NCBI RefSeq assembly: GCF_001047675.1
Contig: NZ_CP011975.1
Span: 2,210,073 to 2,274,072 of the forward strand
Length of the DNA stretch: 64,000 nt
Reading direction: 5' to 3'
Source of the DNA: Yersinia aleksiciae
GTDB taxonomy: Bacteria > Pseudomonadota > Gammaproteobacteria > Enterobacterales > Enterobacteriaceae
Below the pieces are notes generated by a model. That model saw only the letters and a program-made list of their open reading frames with translations, had not been told where the DNA came from and searched no databases. The translations under genes and the position numbers were made by a program. Positions 40,865 through 52,760 of this stretch are shown here, one piece after another; within the stretch, counting starts at the first letter, position 1; each line of letters begins with the position of its first letter.

Positions 40865-40882
40865 TGTCTCTAAAGAGAGACA
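40865..40882. promoter_or_regulatory. GlrR-like activator site 2 (perfect)
   Basis: TGTCTCTAAAGAGAGACA fits TGTC-N10-GACA exactly and is itself a near-perfect palindrome. Confidence 0.75.
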
Positions 40883-40927
40883 CATAATATATTGATAAAT
40901 AAGAATAAAATTAATGAGGGCGGATAG

Positions 40928-40945
40928 CGTCGTTTTGTAGCGACA
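40928..40945. promoter_or_regulatory. GlrR-like activator site 3
   Basis: CGTC-N10-GACA, one mismatch to the consensus, about 170 bp upstream of the glmZ start. Confidence 0.6.
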
Positions 40946-41026
40946 GATCACTCGGGGTGTGTCGTCATCAGGGTCGGCAGAGGAGGGTATGGCATGCCAA
41001 ATGGACATAAAAATAAATCTATGGTT

Positions 41027-41039
41027 TATCAGATAATTA
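41027..41039. promoter_or_regulatory. IHF site between activator sites and promoter
   Basis: TATCAGATAATTA fits the IHF consensus WATCAR-N4-TTR at every defined position, and lies where DNA bending would bring GlrR to the sigma-54 promoter. Confidence 0.6.
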
Positions 41040-41088
41040 GGGGATTATTTGCGGATGATTAGATGAAACTGCCACCGATTACGCAATT

Positions 41089-41104
41089 TGGCACGCTAAC
41101 TGCA
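41089..41104 (+). promoter_or_regulatory. Sigma-54 promoter of glmZ
   Basis: TGGCACGCTAACTGCA contains the GG and GC doublets separated by exactly 10 bp. The predicted start, 12 bases beyond the GC, is 41115-41116, which coincides with the first base of the GlmZ homology. Confidence 0.85.
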
Positions 41105-41115
41105 ATATCTACCTC

Positions 41116-41330
41116 GTAGATGCTCATCTCACTTATTATGACAGCTTGGCTTTATAACCACTTCATAAACCCAGAGATGATGCAGAGCCGATTTTAGGGT
41201 GCCTATTGTCCATGTAAACGATGTTGAATATCTTCATCACATACCGGACATAACGTTGAGTGAGGCGCCAACATGTTGTCTGTAGACCTGAAAATTTTAG
41301 ACGCTTGCCGAAACCGGCAAGCGTTTTTTT
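41116..41330 (+). ncRNA. glmZ: GlmZ small RNA
   Basis: Hfq-dependent sRNA that base-pairs with and activates glmS mRNA (glucosamine-6-phosphate synthase); its decay is controlled by RapZ and the decoy GlmY. The sequence aligns with E. coli GlmZ: 5' end GTAGATGCTCAT, GCAGAGCCG in the middle, the conserved pairing region AACGTTGAGTGAGGCGCC, then GTAGACCTG, and a terminator with ACGCTTGCCG/CGGCAAGCGT arms plus an eight-T run at 41301-41331. Position between tRNA-Pro and hemY is as in E. coli. About 215 bases to the terminator end, slightly longer than the E. coli primary transcript. Confidence 0.93.
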
Positions 41331-41343
41331 TGGCAAAGGAGAT

Positions 41344-41369
41344 AACAAAAAAGCTCCCGTAGGAGCTTT
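41344..41369 (-). terminator. Terminator of the hem operon (minus strand)
   Basis: On the minus strand AAAGCTCC and GGAGCTTT arms around TACG are followed by T residues. It faces the glmZ terminator. Confidence 0.8.
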
Positions 41370-41510
41370 CAGACCGCTGACAAAGTCGATTGAAGGGGAA
41401 ATGTTCCGTTGGGGTCGTAGTCGCGTAAGCGCCCCTAGGGATAGTCGCCCCTTCATCCACCTAGCTTGATGTTGACAAACCTCGATGACTCTCCGCCGCG
41501 TTCACCATGC

Positions 41511-42710
41511 TTAGAGTGATTCACCACTCTGCCGCAGGGTTGATAACAACCCCTCACGACGAGCTTGGGCGGCATCCTCAGGGCGATGCAGCTTATCCAA
41601 GGCATCCGCTAACCATGCGTAATCATACCCGTCTGGGCGCTGCGCAAGGGCGGCGGCAAAGGCTTCTCTGGCTTTCTCCCACTCACCGTGTTTCAGCATC
41701 AACTGACCCAAAGTACTATTGAGCAACGGTGTCGCGCCATGCTGCTTGATCTGCTGGCGCAATGATTTCTCCAGCGGCTCGGGATTACCTGACTTCAGAC
41801 GCGGGATCAACAGCACCAAGCGCTCATCATATTGGCGCTTCAGGCCATCCAAAATGATCTGCTGGGCAACATCATGATCATCACACTCGATCAGATGCTC
41901 AGCTAACGCCACTTGCAGCGGGATCTCGTTGCGAACTTTACGGCTCTGATCTTTCCACCAGCGCTTCAGGCCATCACTGCCTTCTTCTGCCATACATTGA
42001 TTCATTATGCCAATGTAAGCTTGCTGCTCCAGCGCGGCGATCTCCTCTGACGTATGAAGCTGAACCTTGCCAATCGCTGGTAAAATCTCCAGCAATGAGC
42101 TGTAAGCGCCAGAGCGCAGGTAGGCTTGTTCCGCCAAACGCAGGACTTCTGGATGGCGCGGTGCCTGATCCAGCAGACGATCGACACCATGGCGTGCCGC
42201 ATGAACGTGGCCCTGTGCCAGCTGAATGCGCACACGGGTGATATCCACCGGCAGTTGGTCGTTATCGGCCACTTCTGCCGCCCGCTCCAGATATTGATTG
42301 GTGCGGAACTCATCACCGCGCTGCTGGGCCGCTTCCGCCGCCAGCAAATAGTTCACCATCGGCTGTTCAGCGTGATCGGCATTGCGGGTGAGCAACTTCT
42401 CCACCTGCTTAAAATCACCTTCAGCCAGCTTGATCAGCGCGGCTTTGGTTTGCTTACGGGCGCGGGTGCGTTTACGGCCCATAAACCAGCCACGGGTACG
42501 AGCACCGGTGCGGAAAATCCGGCGCAGTACCCATTCCACGATCAGGAACGCGACCAAAACCAGCACCAGCATAATGACCAGACCGGTCACGCTCGTCTCA
42601 ACGTTATAGTTGTCGGTCTGGATCAACACATAACCCTGATGGCCAGCCAACATGGGGCCAAGGACGATCCCAGCGGTCAGAATGAGGAATAACAGTAAAA
42701 CTCGCAGCAT
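41511..42710 (-). CDS. hemY: HemY, heme-biosynthesis-associated TPR membrane protein
   Basis: 399-residue inner-membrane protein with two N-terminal membrane segments (MLRVLLLFLILTAGIVLGPMLAGH and VTGLVIMLVLVLVAFLIVEWVLR), then a cytoplasmic or periplasmic TPR domain rich in Ala/Leu helices (LLAAEAAQQRGDEFRTNQYLERAAE). Co-encoded with heme genes; exact role unresolved, and it is not the Bacillus HemY oxidase. Last gene of hemCDXY, two bases after hemX. Confidence 0.94.
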   Translation of the reverse strand: MLRVLLLFLILTAGIVLGPMLAGHQGYVLIQTDNYNVETSVTGLVIMLVLVLVAFLIVEWVLRRIFRTGARTRGWFMGRKRTRARKQTKAALIKLAEGDFKQVEKLLTRNADHAEQPMVNYLLAAEAAQQRGDEFRTNQYLERAAEVADNDQLPVDITRVRIQLAQGHVHAARHGVDRLLDQAPRHPEVLRLAEQAYLRSGAYSSLLEILPAIGKVQLHTSEEIAALEQQAYIGIMNQCMAEEGSDGLKRWWKDQSRKVRNEIPLQVALAEHLIECDDHDVAQQIILDGLKRQYDERLVLLIPRLKSGNPEPLEKSLRQQIKQHGATPLLNSTLGQLMLKHGEWEKAREAFAAALAQRPDGYDYAWLADALDKLHRPEDAAQARREGLLSTLRQSGESL

Positions 42711-42712
42711 AC

Positions 42713-43837
42713 TTATTCCCCCTGTGCGGCAGCTGGCGCTTGTGCCAGTAAGTTACGAACCCGAGTTTGCATCAATTTTTCCAGCATCGACTGGCTCTTC
42801 AATTGATCAGGCACATCCATTGATATGGACTGTTGACTCAGGCTATCTAATTCATCCAGAAAAGCCTTGGTGCTTGGGTCGTTCACATCAAAATAGGCGC
42901 GAACCCAGGTGGAGATAGTCTCGAGCGACTGTTTATAGACCTCATCCTGATGGCGAGGCACCGCTTGTGCCGCTACCAACAGGCGGGAGCGGATATTCTC
43001 GCGCAGATAAACATCCTGATTTGGTGCCAGCAGTGGCTCGGCGCTGCTATCACGGCGACGAATAGTTATAAAATCAGACATAAAACTGTGCCAGCTTTTG
43101 GTCAAATTCTGCCGCCATTCAGAGAGTGAGCTGGAGAGTTCATCGCTATCGGCATCCATCGGCGAATCATCAATATTGTTATCAGCCAGACGCAGATTAT
43201 CGACCTGATTGGAGAGCTGATTTAATTTGAGGATGATGCCGTCGAAATCCACCTGACTGACCGCTGATAAGGCGCTGATATCCTCGGTCAAGGCGCGGCG
43301 CACATCAATAAGACTCGGGTCATTCATGTCAGCGAGGCTGGCATCGGCGCTTTTCAATAATGTGGCGGCGGTGGTGACGTCCTGATCGCTCCACAGTTTG
43401 CGACCGGCCATTTTCACCAGAAAATCAGCCTGTGCCAGTAGCCAGGTTTTGGCATCGCTCCCTGAGATAGTGGCGACTTTTTCCTGCAACTCATTGAGTT
43501 GGCGAATCAGCGAGGTCTGTTGGCGATCGGCTGCCTCCAACGCCTTGCCTTGCTGCTGCAATAATGACTCAAGCTGTTGTTTTTCTTGCAACTGGCTCTG
43601 TTTCAGTTCAGCCAGCTGTTCTTGCAGTGTGAGAGTCGCTGCATCTTGTAACTGGGCCTGCTGGTGTCCGTAATAATAAAGCCCGGCACCCAGCGCGATA
43701 GCCAGTGCAATAGCAATAGCCCCCAGAATTGGCCCGGAGCGTTTTTCCCGGCGGTTTTCAGGTGCTGGCTGTTGGTGCCTCTCAACCGCAGTGGTTGTCT
43801 CTTCCACTGGTGCGGATGGGGTATTTTGTTCCGTCAT
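42713..43837 (-). CDS. hemX: HemX, inner-membrane coiled-coil protein
   Basis: 374 residues from [10 protein letters not shown], matching the E. coli start; the frame begins three codons upstream. One membrane segment (about residues 37-58, [23 protein letters not shown]) follows a Pro/Glu-rich cytoplasmic tail. Then a long Gln-rich coiled coil and the very conserved [45 protein letters not shown] region. Often annotated as uroporphyrinogen methyltransferase but no methyltransferase motif is visible. Confidence 0.94.
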   Translation of the reverse strand: MTEQNTPSAPVEETTTAVERHQQPAPENRREKRSGPILGAIAIALAIALGAGLYYYGHQQAQLQDAATLTLQEQLAELKQSQLQEKQQLESLLQQQGKALEAADRQQTSLIRQLNELQEKVATISGSDAKTWLLAQADFLVKMAGRKLWSDQDVTTAATLLKSADASLADMNDPSLIDVRRALTEDISALSAVSQVDFDGIILKLNQLSNQVDNLRLADNNIDDSPMDADSDELSSSLSEWRQNLTKSWHSFMSDFITIRRRDSSAEPLLAPNQDVYLRENIRSRLLVAAQAVPRHQDEVYKQSLETISTWVRAYFDVNDPSTKAFLDELDSLSQQSISMDVPDQLKSQSMLEKLMQTRVRNLLAQAPAAAQGE

Positions 43838-43860
43838 ATTGGGCATCCCATAGTCAGGTT

Positions 43861-44616
43861 TCAGGTGTGTTTTAGGTCTTGTAGCGCGCGGATCAGCGCG
43901 TCATTATCAGCATTCTCTGCCACCCGGATATCACTCCAGCCCATTTGGGCGGCCAAGGTAGCCAAACGATCACTGACCACCACTAAGTGGCAGCGCAGCA
44001 ACCAGGAAGAACGATAGTAATCAGGAACTAAAGTATAGATCTGTTGTAACATTTCGCCGCTGGTCACCACCAGAATATTGACGCCAGCACGTTGCCAGTG
44101 AGCACTTTGTTCACTGCCATCATAAAAGATCGGGCTGCGTTGATAACATTCGCAGAAGGTCACCTCTGCCCCGCGCTGCGCAAGGCTCTCACCCAGCAGC
44201 TCGCGCCCACCATTACCGCGCAATAACAGCGCCTTTTTACCCGCCAGTTTTTGCAGATCGGGCAATAATAGCAGCATCTCGCTGGTCTCACCCATCGGCG
44301 GAAACGTGACGTGCAAGCGGCTGGCGGTATGCAGTGCCAACGCGGTGCCACGACCAATAGCATAATAAGATAACTGCGCAGGCCATGACAGGTTATTTCT
44401 TTTTAACAGCGGGTTAGCGTAGCGCACGGCGTTCTGCGATAGTGCAAAAACCAGATCACCCGCCTGCATTTCTTGCAGCAAGGCAGGCAGTTTGGGCAGG
44501 TCATCACCGGGTGAGAAATCAATCAAGGGGGCATGATAGGCAACCCGACCCAGTGCACGCAGGCGACTGACTAACTGCTCCCCAGCGGGGGAGGGACGGG
44601 TCACCAGAATGGTCAT
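43861..44616 (-). CDS. hemD: Uroporphyrinogen-III synthase
   Basis: Cyclises hydroxymethylbilane to uroporphyrinogen III with inversion of ring D. 251 residues with the two-domain HemD fold: start [69 protein letters not shown] and [12 protein letters not shown]. It overlaps the hemC stop by 4 bp. Confidence 0.95.
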   Translation of the reverse strand: MTILVTRPSPAGEQLVSRLRALGRVAYHAPLIDFSPGDDLPKLPALLQEMQAGDLVFALSQNAVRYANPLLKRNNLSWPAQLSYYAIGRGTALALHTASRLHVTFPPMGETSEMLLLLPDLQKLAGKKALLLRGNGGRELLGESLAQRGAEVTFCECYQRSPIFYDGSEQSAHWQRAGVNILVVTSGEMLQQIYTLVPDYYRSSWLLRCHLVVVSDRLATLAAQMGWSDIRVAENADNDALIRALQDLKHT

Positions 44617-45554
44617 AGTGGTGGGTTATCCTGATAAACAGCGGCCAATATCTCCCGCGCACCTCGTGAAAGCAGCTCATCGGCCAGTTCGATCCCCATT
44701 TGCTCGGCATTCTCCGCCGGGCCACGGCGCTCACCGCGAATGATCTCACTACCATCGGGTGCGCCCACTAAAGCTCGAAGCCACAGCTGGTCACCTTCCA
44801 ATTCGGCATAGCTGCCAATTGGCACCTGACAGCCACCTTCAAGGCGGGTATTCATGGCACGTTCTGCACAGACCCGCAATTCCGTGTCGCGATGATTGAG
44901 TGGCGCTAACAGTTGACGGGTGAAATCATCGTCCAGACGGCACTCGATACCCACGGCACCCTGACCCACCGCGGGTAATGACTCTTCGGCAGGCATGGCA
45001 TAGCGAATACGGGTTTCCAGTCCAAGGCGCTTAAGGCCCGCAACGGCAAGAATAATCGCGTGATAATCGCCGTTATCCAGCTTGGCAAGGCGGGTACCGA
45101 CGTTACCCCGCAGATCGCGGATAATCAGGTCGGGGCGACGTTCACGCAGCTGGCACTGGCGGCGCAAGCTAGAAGTGCCGACGATGCTGCCAGCCGGGAG
45201 ATCATCCAGGTGGGCATAATGTGATGAGACGAACGCATCACGCGGGTCATCACGTTCGCAAATGGTGACCAGACCCAAGCCGTCAGGGAAAGCGATCGGC
45301 ACATCTTTCATGGAGTGCACGGCGATATCAGCCCGACCATCCAGGAGCGCCAACTCTAACTCTTTGACGAACAAGCCCTTACCACCCACTTTTGCCAGTG
45401 GCGTATCCAGAATGATATCCCCGCGAGTCACCATAGGGACCAACTCAACGTGCAGGCCGGGGTGATTGACTTGCAGTAAATGTTGAACATAATGTGCTTG
45501 CCATAAGGCGAGCGGGCTTTGTCGCGTGGCAATTCGAATAATTTTGTCTAACAT
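44613..45554 (-). CDS. hemC: Porphobilinogen deaminase (hydroxymethylbilane synthase)
   Basis: Joins four porphobilinogens via a dipyrromethane cofactor. 313 residues, as in E. coli. [50 protein letters not shown], and the cofactor-Cys loop [14 protein letters not shown] are present. First gene of the minus-strand hemCDXY operon, divergent from cyaA across 464 bp. Confidence 0.97.
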   Translation of the reverse strand: MLDKIIRIATRQSPLALWQAHYVQHLLQVNHPGLHVELVPMVTRGDIILDTPLAKVGGKGLFVKELELALLDGRADIAVHSMKDVPIAFPDGLGLVTICERDDPRDAFVSSHYAHLDDLPAGSIVGTSSLRRQCQLRERRPDLIIRDLRGNVGTRLAKLDNGDYHAIILAVAGLKRLGLETRIRYAMPAEESLPAVGQGAVGIECRLDDDFTRQLLAPLNHRDTELRVCAERAMNTRLEGGCQVPIGSYAELEGDQLWLRALVGAPDGSEIIRGERRGPAENAEQMGIELADELLSRGAREILAAVYQDNPPL

Positions 45555-46018
45555 TGCTTGTTACCGTTTTATTTATTTTGCGGCCCATCCTACCATTGAC
45601 CGACGAGTACTGTCAGTGCGGTAGCCACATGATCAAGGCGGGTAAGAGTACAAGAAAGCAACTATTGTAACAAATGTGTGGCGGGATAAGGGGTTTATAC
45701 TCTCCTTCCGCACATTGCTGCCTTGCCAGCGGCTTTCGCTGAAATGCATGGGCCCCGTTGCCCGCTTGCAACGCCCATGATTTTGCTCAGAGAAAGAGAC
45801 GTTATAATTGTAGGGATAGCTTTACTTTCTTTACGGTCAATCGGCAAGGTGTTAGATTGATCACGTTTCCAGCAATCATTCGTTAAATATTCTTCAAACA
45901 AACTGTTTTTTGGTCATTTCAATAAAAAGTACAGATTTTTTGATAATGCCAAGTAAGCAACAAACGAATGTGGAACGCGGGTTTCTTTCTAAGCACCGGA
46001 ACAATCAGGCGAGACGTC
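45555..46018. promoter_or_regulatory. hemC-cyaA divergent regulatory region
   Basis: 464 bp without a plausible gene. A CRP site sits on the cyaA side (listed separately). The rest is AT-rich on the cyaA side, with no further motif I can assign. Confidence 0.55.
45850..45865 (+). promoter_or_regulatory. CRP-binding site of the cyaA promoter
   Basis: TGTTA-GATTGA-TCACG differs from TGTGA-N6-TCACA at one base per half. The surrounding AGGTG and GTTT match the known E. coli cyaA CRP site, where CRP-cAMP represses the main promoter. Confidence 0.75.
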
Positions 46019-48565
46019 TTGTACCTCTACATCGAGACACTGAAACAGCGACTGGATGCGATCAACCAATTACGAGTCGATCGCGCCTTGGCGGCCATGG
46101 GGCCAGCCTTCCAAAAGGTTTACAGTCTGCTACCGACCCTACTACATCATCATCATCCACTGATGCCGGGTTACCTTGATGGTAACGTTCCCCATGGCGT
46201 CTGCATTTTCACGCCTAATGAAACGCAACAGAATTATCTGTCTGAGGTTGAAGCCAAGTCGGGCGCACCTCTAGAGCAGAGTGCTGGCGGTGAACTGCCG
46301 ATTACTGGCGTCTATTCGATGGGGAGCACCTCCTCCATTGGGCAGTGCCATACCTCGGACCTGGATATCTGGGTGTGCCATCAGGCTTGGCTCGATACTG
46401 AAGAGCGCCATCGCCTACAGCAAAAATGCAGCCTGCTGGAGAAATGGGCGGCATCAATGGGGGTTGAGGTCAGCTTCTTCCTGATTGATGAAAACCGCTT
46501 CCGTCACAACGCCAGCGGCAGTTTGGGTGGCGAAGATTGCGGTTCGACCCAACATATTTTATTGCTGGATGAATTTTACCGCAGCGCGGTTCGTCTGGCG
46601 GGGAAACGTATTCTGTGGAATATGGTTCCGGTTGAAGAAGAGAATAATTACGATGATTACGTGCTGTCGCTCTATGCGCAGGGCGTATTAACACCGAATG
46701 AATGGCTGGACTTGGGCGGCCTGAGCACCCTGTCGGCGGAAGAGTATTTCGGTGCCAGTTTGTGGCAACTGTATAAAAGTATCGATTCGCCGTATAAAGC
46801 GGTGCTGAAAACCCTGCTGTTGGAAGCTTACTCTTGGGAATATCCTAATTCCCAATTATTGGCGATGGAGATCAAACAGCGCTTACATGCCGGTGAAATT
46901 GTCGCCTTTGGCCTCGATGCTTACTGCATGATGCTCGATCGCGTCACCCGCTATCTAACCCAAATCAATGACACCACCCGACTGAATCTGGTGCGCCGCT
47001 GCTTCTATCTGAAAGTATGCGAAAAACTCTCGCGCACCCCAGCGAGCATCGGCTGGCGGCGTGAAATCCTCAGCCAACTGGTCAGTGAGTGGGGCTGGAG
47101 CGATGAGAGTCTGGCAGTGCTGGATAATCGCGCCAACTGGAAGATTGAACGGGTGCGTGAAGCGCATAACGAGTTGTTAGATGCGATGATGCAGAGCTAT
47201 CGTAATTTGATTCGCTTTGCCCGCCGCAACAACCTGAGTGTCAGCGCCAGCCCGCAAGATATCGGGGTTCTGACCCGTAAACTCTACGCAGCTTTTGAAG
47301 CGTTGCCAGGTAAAGTGACGCTGGTTAACCCGCAAATTTCACCGGATCTTTCAGAAGAGCACCTGACCTTTATTCATGTGCCGGCTGGCCGTGCAAACCG
47401 TCCTGGCTGGTACTTGTATAATCAAGCGCCCTCCATGGATGCTATCGTCAGCCATCAGCCGCTGGAATATAACCGCTACCTGAACAAACTGGTGTCGTGG
47501 GCCTATTTCAACGGCCTGTTGACCAGCAAGACTCGACTACACATTAAAAGCGCCAATCTGTGCAATACCACCAAACTGCAAGAGTTGGTGACGGATATCT
47601 CCCACCACTTCCCGCTGCGCCTACCTGCGCCAACGCCGAAGGCACTGTACAGCCCGTGCGAGATTCGCCACTTGGCGATTATCGTCAATTTGGAACATGA
47701 TCCGACTGCGGCTTTCCGTAATCAGGTGGTGCATTTTGATTTCCGTAAACTGGATGTATTCAGTTTTGGCGAGCAGCAGCAGTGCTTAGTCGGCAGTATC
47801 GATTTGCTGTACCGCAACTCGTGGAACGAAGTGCGTACCCTGCATTTCAGCGGTGAACAGGCGGTATTGGAGGCGCTGAAAACCATTTTAGGCAAGATGC
47901 ATCAAGATGCCGCGCCACCAGAGTCGGTGGATGTATTCTGCTATAGCCAGCATTTACGTGGCTTGATTCGCACCCGAATTCAGCAACTGGTTTCTGAATG
48001 CATTGAGCTGCGCTTATCCAGCACTCGTCAAGAGCCAGGCCGCTTCAAAGCGGTACGCGTTTCCGGCCAGACGTGGGGGCTGTTCTTCGAGCGTCTGAGT
48101 GTGTCAGTGCAGAAGCTGGAAAACGCGGTCGAATTCTACGGGGCGATCTCCAATAACAAACTGCATGGGTTATCGATTCAGGTCGAAACCGATCAAATTC
48201 ATCTGCCGCCGGTTGTCGACGGTTTTGCCAGCGAAGGGATCATTCAGTTCTTCTTCGAAGGCACCGCAGATGAAAAAGGCTTTAATATTTACATATTGGA
48301 TGAGTCAAACCGCGTGGAGGTTTATCACCACTGCGAGGGCAGTAAAGAGGAGTTGGTGCGGGACGTCAGCAGGTTCTATTCGTCTTCCCATGACCGCTTT
48401 ACTTACGGCTCCAGCTTTATCAACTTCAACCTGCCGCAGTTCTACCAAATTGTGCAGTTAGATGGCCGTACGCAAGTGATTCCGTTCCGCAGTAATACGT
48501 TATCTCATCTGTATATTGCGGATAAAGAAGCCAGCCTGCCGGTGCAGCAGTTCCAACTGCACTAA
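46019..48565 (+). CDS. cyaA: Class I adenylate cyclase
   Basis: Makes cAMP from ATP; activity is stimulated by phosphorylated EIIA-Glc. TTG 46019 gives [24 protein letters not shown] and 848 residues, exactly the E. coli length and its rare TTG start, which limits translation. The upstream frame from 45968 is not used. The nucleotidyltransferase catalytic part holds [19 protein letters not shown] (two Asp) and [15 protein letters not shown]; the C-terminal regulatory half ends with [21 protein letters not shown]. Monocistronic and terminated by a bidirectional hairpin. Confidence 0.97.
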   Translation: MYLYIETLKQRLDAINQLRVDRALAAMGPAFQKVYSLLPTLLHHHHPLMPGYLDGNVPHGVCIFTPNETQQNYLSEVEAKSGAPLEQSAGGELPITGVYSMGSTSSIGQCHTSDLDIWVCHQAWLDTEERHRLQQKCSLLEKWAASMGVEVSFFLIDENRFRHNASGSLGGEDCGSTQHILLLDEFYRSAVRLAGKRILWNMVPVEEENNYDDYVLSLYAQGVLTPNEWLDLGGLSTLSAEEYFGASLWQLYKSIDSPYKAVLKTLLLEAYSWEYPNSQLLAMEIKQRLHAGEIVAFGLDAYCMMLDRVTRYLTQINDTTRLNLVRRCFYLKVCEKLSRTPASIGWRREILSQLVSEWGWSDESLAVLDNRANWKIERVREAHNELLDAMMQSYRNLIRFARRNNLSVSASPQDIGVLTRKLYAAFEALPGKVTLVNPQISPDLSEEHLTFIHVPAGRANRPGWYLYNQAPSMDAIVSHQPLEYNRYLNKLVSWAYFNGLLTSKTRLHIKSANLCNTTKLQELVTDISHHFPLRLPAPTPKALYSPCEIRHLAIIVNLEHDPTAAFRNQVVHFDFRKLDVFSFGEQQQCLVGSIDLLYRNSWNEVRTLHFSGEQAVLEALKTILGKMHQDAAPPESVDVFCYSQHLRGLIRTRIQQLVSECIELRLSSTRQEPGRFKAVRVSGQTWGLFFERLSVSVQKLENAVEFYGAISNNKLHGLSIQVETDQIHLPPVVDGFASEGIIQFFFEGTADEKGFNIYILDESNRVEVYHHCEGSKEELVRDVSRFYSSSHDRFTYGSSFINFNLPQFYQIVQLDGRTQVIPFRSNTLSHLYIADKEASLPVQQFQLH

Positions 48566-48596
48566 CACTCGGATAAGTCATTATCTGATAAAAAAT

Positions 48597-48626
48597 AAAA
48601 GGGACACGCAAAAATCGTGTCCCTTA
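48597..48626. terminator. Bidirectional terminator between cyaA and cyaY
   Basis: AAGGGACACG and CGTGTCCCTT arms around CAAAAAT, with A-rich and T-rich flanks on either side, between convergent genes. Confidence 0.8.
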
Positions 48627-48641
48627 TTGATCCCAGCGCAA

Positions 48642-48962
48642 TTAACCAAAACTCACTTCTTCGCCCGCTTGTGTGGTGGCGGCTTCAGATAGTTTGGTGA
48701 AAAATTCTACGCCGCTACGTGAGCAATACCAGTGGCCATCACGGTAATCAAAATGGTAACCGCCCGCTTTGGTGGCCAGCCAGACCTGATGCAATGGCTC
48801 TTGGCGATTGATCACAATCTTGCTGCCATTCTCGAAAGTCAGGGTCATCACCCCGCCATTGGTTTCATAATCGATATCACTATCGCCACTAAAAGCATCC
48901 AGTGTTTCTTCAATGCAAAGCATCAATTGATCGGCTAACTGATGAAACTCGCTATCGTTCAT
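48642..48962 (-). CDS. cyaY: Bacterial frataxin CyaY
   Basis: Iron-binding regulator of the IscS/IscU Fe-S assembly complex. 106 residues from ATG 48962 ([14 protein letters not shown]) with AGGA seven bases upstream, equal to E. coli CyaY; a TTG two codons earlier is not needed. Acidic first helix and the beta-sheet [38 protein letters not shown] are conserved. Convergent with cyaA. Confidence 0.95.
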   Translation of the reverse strand: MNDSEFHQLADQLMLCIEETLDAFSGDSDIDYETNGGVMTLTFENGSKIVINRQEPLHQVWLATKAGGYHFDYRDGHWYCSRSGVEFFTKLSEAATTQAGEEVSFG

Positions 48963-49064
48963 ATTCAATTCCTATTGCTTTTCATGATCCACCTGCGATT
49001 ATAGAGACCTTGGGCGCATGAATCACAGGCATTAATGCGCTAAAACAATTTACAGGCGTTATAA

Positions 49065-49265
49065 ATGAAAAAAGAACTCGGTTGGCCACTGGTGGCGATG
49101 ATGGTACTCGCACTCTCCGGCTGTGGCCTGAAAGGTCCGCTATACTTTCCGCCGTCAGACAAACCAAAAACAGAAACAGCGCAACCCGATAGTGGCAAGA
49201 CAGAACGTAATCAGCAGGATTTATCTGGCGCAAAACAGAGCCAGACGATCGCCGGGCCACAGTGA
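49065..49265 (+). CDS. lptM: LptM (YifL) outer-membrane lipoprotein
   Basis: 66-residue lipoprotein with lipobox LALSGC (Cys 20) followed by GLKGPLYFPP, the conserved motif of LptM, which assists oxidative maturation of the LptD translocon. The rest is a polar, low-complexity tail. It precedes dapF, as in E. coli, and is divergent from cyaY. Confidence 0.9.
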   Translation: MKKELGWPLVAMMVLALSGCGLKGPLYFPPSDKPKTETAQPDSGKTERNQQDLSGAKQSQTIAGPQ

Positions 49266-49355
49266 TTAGCCCTATCGCAGCCAGATAGTGTCAGTACCGA
49301 GCTTAGCCAGTACCGAATTTAGCCAGTAATAAAATGAAAGTCAGCGGAGTATGAA

Positions 49356-50307
<952 letters not shown>

Positions 50308-50331
50308 AGTGTTCATTATGACGGGTGTGAC

Positions 50332-51036
50332 ATGAAAAGTTATGAGGAGCAGGCGTTAGCGGCCATCGAGTTAGACGATGACGCTGTCATGCAGTACTTA
50401 TTGCAAAATCCCGACTTCTTTATCCGCAATGCTCGTCTGGTCGAACAGATGCATATTCCTCATCCGGTTCGAGGCAGTGTCTCGCTGGTGGAGTGGCAAC
50501 TGGGGCGACAACGTAACCAGATTGGCCAGTTGGAAGAGGAGATCACCTTGCTGATGGAGCAGGCTGGCCTGAACGAAGTGCTGTTCAACCGCTTACTGCA
50601 ACTGCAAAGTCATCTGGCGGCGGCCAGCAGCTTGCAAGATATGCTCAACCGCTTACAGCGCTGGGCCAGAGATTTCGGGCTGAGCGGTGCCAATGTTAGG
50701 TTGTTCAGCGACCGCTGGCATATTGGTGCGCCCTCTGACTTCACCCATCTAGGGCTTTCCCGCCAAGCCTTCGAGCCACTCCGCATTCAACGGCTAGGCA
50801 GCGATAACCATTATCTCGGCAGCTTGAATGGGCCAGAACTGCTGCTGCTATTGCCACAGGCGAAGCAAGTGGGTTCGGTGGCACTCTCATTGCTGGGTAA
50901 ATCGGGCGATTTGGGCGTGATTATCTTCAGCAGTCGCGACACACAGCACTATCAGCAAGGCATGGGCACCGTGATGCTGAATCAGCTATCCACGTTATTG
51001 CCAAGCCTGCTGGAGCGTTGGATCGAGCCGGTATGA
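50332..51036 (+). CDS. yigA: DUF484 family protein YigA
   Basis: 234-residue protein of unknown function, always next to xerC in enterobacteria. Conserved [36 protein letters not shown], a coiled-coil stretch, and a GAF-like C-terminal half ([39 protein letters not shown]). The stop overlaps the xerC start (ATGA). The ERIC element just upstream would be part of its leader if it is transcribed with dapF. Confidence 0.92.
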   Translation: MKSYEEQALAAIELDDDAVMQYLLQNPDFFIRNARLVEQMHIPHPVRGSVSLVEWQLGRQRNQIGQLEEEITLLMEQAGLNEVLFNRLLQLQSHLAAASSLQDMLNRLQRWARDFGLSGANVRLFSDRWHIGAPSDFTHLGLSRQAFEPLRIQRLGSDNHYLGSLNGPELLLLLPQAKQVGSVALSLLGKSGDLGVIIFSSRDTQHYQQGMGTVMLNQLSTLLPSLLERWIEPV

Positions 51037-51944
51037 CCGAATTCAGCGCCTCGCTTGCCCCGCAGGTCGAGGCTTTTCTGCGTTATCTCAAAGTTGAGCG
51101 TCAACTCAGCCCGCTCACCATCACCAGTTATCGACGCCAGTTACAGGCGCTTATGGCGATGGGCGAGCAGATGGGCCTTGCGCACTGGCAAACGCTGGAT
51201 GCGGCGCAGGTTCGCTCACTGGTTTCCCGCAGCAAACGTGCGGGATTGCACTCCTCCAGTCTGGCATTGCGGCTCTCGGCGTTGCGTAGTTTCCTCAATT
51301 GGCTGGTCAGCCAAGGCGTATTGCAGGCCAATCCCGCCAAAGGGGTGAGCACGCCACGCTCTGGTCGCCATCTGCCGAAAAACATTGATGTCGACGAAGT
51401 GGATAAACTGCTGGATATTGACCTCAACGATCCACTGGCGGTACGTGACCGTGCGATGCTGGAAGTGATGTACGGTGCGGGTCTGCGTCTCTCTGAGCTG
51501 GTGGGTATGAATTGCAAACACGTGGACCTCGCCAGCGGTGAAGTCTGGGTGATAGGTAAGGGCAGCAAGGAGCGCAAAGTGCCGATCGGCAGAACGGCAG
51601 TGACTTGGTTGAATCACTGGCTGGCGCTGCGCGAACTGTTTGAGCCGCAAGATGACGCCATCTTCTTAGCCAATACCGGCAAGCGAATTTCAGCGCGTAA
51701 TGTGCAAAAACGCTTTGCAGAGTGGGGGGTGAAGCAAGGGGTCAGTAGCCATATCCACCCCCATAAATTGCGCCACTCCTTCGCCACCCACATGCTGGAA
51801 TCCAGCGGCGATCTGCGCGCAGTACAAGAGCTACTGGGCCATGCCAATCTGACTACCACACAAATTTATACCCATCTCGACTTTCAACATCTGGCGACAG
51901 TGTATGATGCTGCTCATCCACGGGCCAAACGAGGCAAATCCTGA
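51033..51944 (+). CDS. xerC: Tyrosine recombinase XerC
   Basis: With XerD resolves chromosome dimers at dif. 303 residues from ATG 51033 ([26 protein letters not shown]). The N-terminal SAM-like core-binding domain is followed by the catalytic domain with Arg in [11 protein letters not shown], Lys in [10 protein letters not shown], HxxR in [10 protein letters not shown], and [14 protein letters not shown] with the nucleophile Tyr. Overlaps yigB by one base. Confidence 0.96.
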   Translation: MTEFSASLAPQVEAFLRYLKVERQLSPLTITSYRRQLQALMAMGEQMGLAHWQTLDAAQVRSLVSRSKRAGLHSSSLALRLSALRSFLNWLVSQGVLQANPAKGVSTPRSGRHLPKNIDVDEVDKLLDIDLNDPLAVRDRAMLEVMYGAGLRLSELVGMNCKHVDLASGEVWVIGKGSKERKVPIGRTAVTWLNHWLALRELFEPQDDAIFLANTGKRISARNVQKRFAEWGVKQGVSSHIHPHKLRHSFATHMLESSGDLRAVQELLGHANLTTTQIYTHLDFQHLATVYDAAHPRAKRGKS

Positions 51945-52660
51945 TGCATTTTTATCGTCCACTTGAACGTATTTCCGCCATTACCTTCGATTTGGATGAC
52001 ACGCTGTATGACAATCGCCCGGTAATCACCCGCACTGAACAAGAGTCAGTGGCTTTTTTGCAGCAGTACCATCCTAATTTGGCGCAGTTGCAAGCAGCAG
52101 ATTTCCAGCGTTTTCGCAGCGAGTTACTGGCGCAAGACCCTGATATCTACCACGATGTCACCCAGTGGCGCTGGCATGCCATTGAGCTGGGCCTGCTCCG
52201 CCATGGCTTGAGCAAATCAGAGGCGCAATGTGGGGCCGATGCTGCTATGGAGAACTTCTCCCTGTGGCGCAGCCGCATTTATGTGCCAGCAGAGACTCAT
52301 GACACGCTGAGCGCGCTGGCTGAGCACTACCCGCTGGTGGCGATCACTAATGGCAATGCTGATCCTAAAGCCTGCGGCCTCGACCACTATTTTCAGTTTG
52401 TGCTGCGCTCCGGCCCCCATGGTCGCGCCAAGCCGTACCGCGATATGTACCATAAAGCGGCGAATCATCTGGATATCCCGCTGAAACATATCCTGCATGT
52501 GGGGGATGATCTGACCACGGATGTCGCTGGTTCACTGCGTTGCGGCATGCAGGCATGCTGGATTAATGACCGGCAACAGAACCTAATGACCGCCAGTGAT
52601 AGCCGATTATTGCCCCATATTGAGATTTCTCAGTTGGCATCCCTGACAGCATTGTTATAA
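51944..52660 (+). CDS. yigB: HAD-superfamily FMN phosphatase YigB
   Basis: 238 residues, the E. coli length. HAD motif [11 protein letters not shown], motif II in VAITNGNAD, motif III Lys ([10 protein letters not shown]) and motif [20 protein letters not shown] are all intact. E. coli YigB dephosphorylates FMN to riboflavin; transfer of that role is inferred. Confidence 0.94.
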   Translation: MHFYRPLERISAITFDLDDTLYDNRPVITRTEQESVAFLQQYHPNLAQLQAADFQRFRSELLAQDPDIYHDVTQWRWHAIELGLLRHGLSKSEAQCGADAAMENFSLWRSRIYVPAETHDTLSALAEHYPLVAITNGNADPKACGLDHYFQFVLRSGPHGRAKPYRDMYHKAANHLDIPLKHILHVGDDLTTDVAGSLRCGMQACWINDRQQNLMTASDSRLLPHIEISQLASLTALL

Positions 52661-52675
52661 TCCCCTGCAATAACT

Positions 52676-52691
52676 CTGTATAAATTCACAG
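52676..52691. promoter_or_regulatory. LexA (SOS) box upstream of uvrD
   Basis: CTGTATAAATTCACAG fits CTG-N10-CAG and is AT-rich in the centre, about 70 bp before the uvrD start, as expected of this SOS gene. Confidence 0.85.
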
Positions 52692-52760
52692 TGGAATGGT
52701 GGTAAAATACCCGAATAATCGGTGATTTTCCTCTCTTCTCTTATCCGAAAAACGGTGCCT

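Noticed and set aside
41163-41460. Minus-strand frames of 85-97 codons opposite glmZ
   Set aside because: They overlap the GlmZ RNA and two terminators and show no protein-like features.
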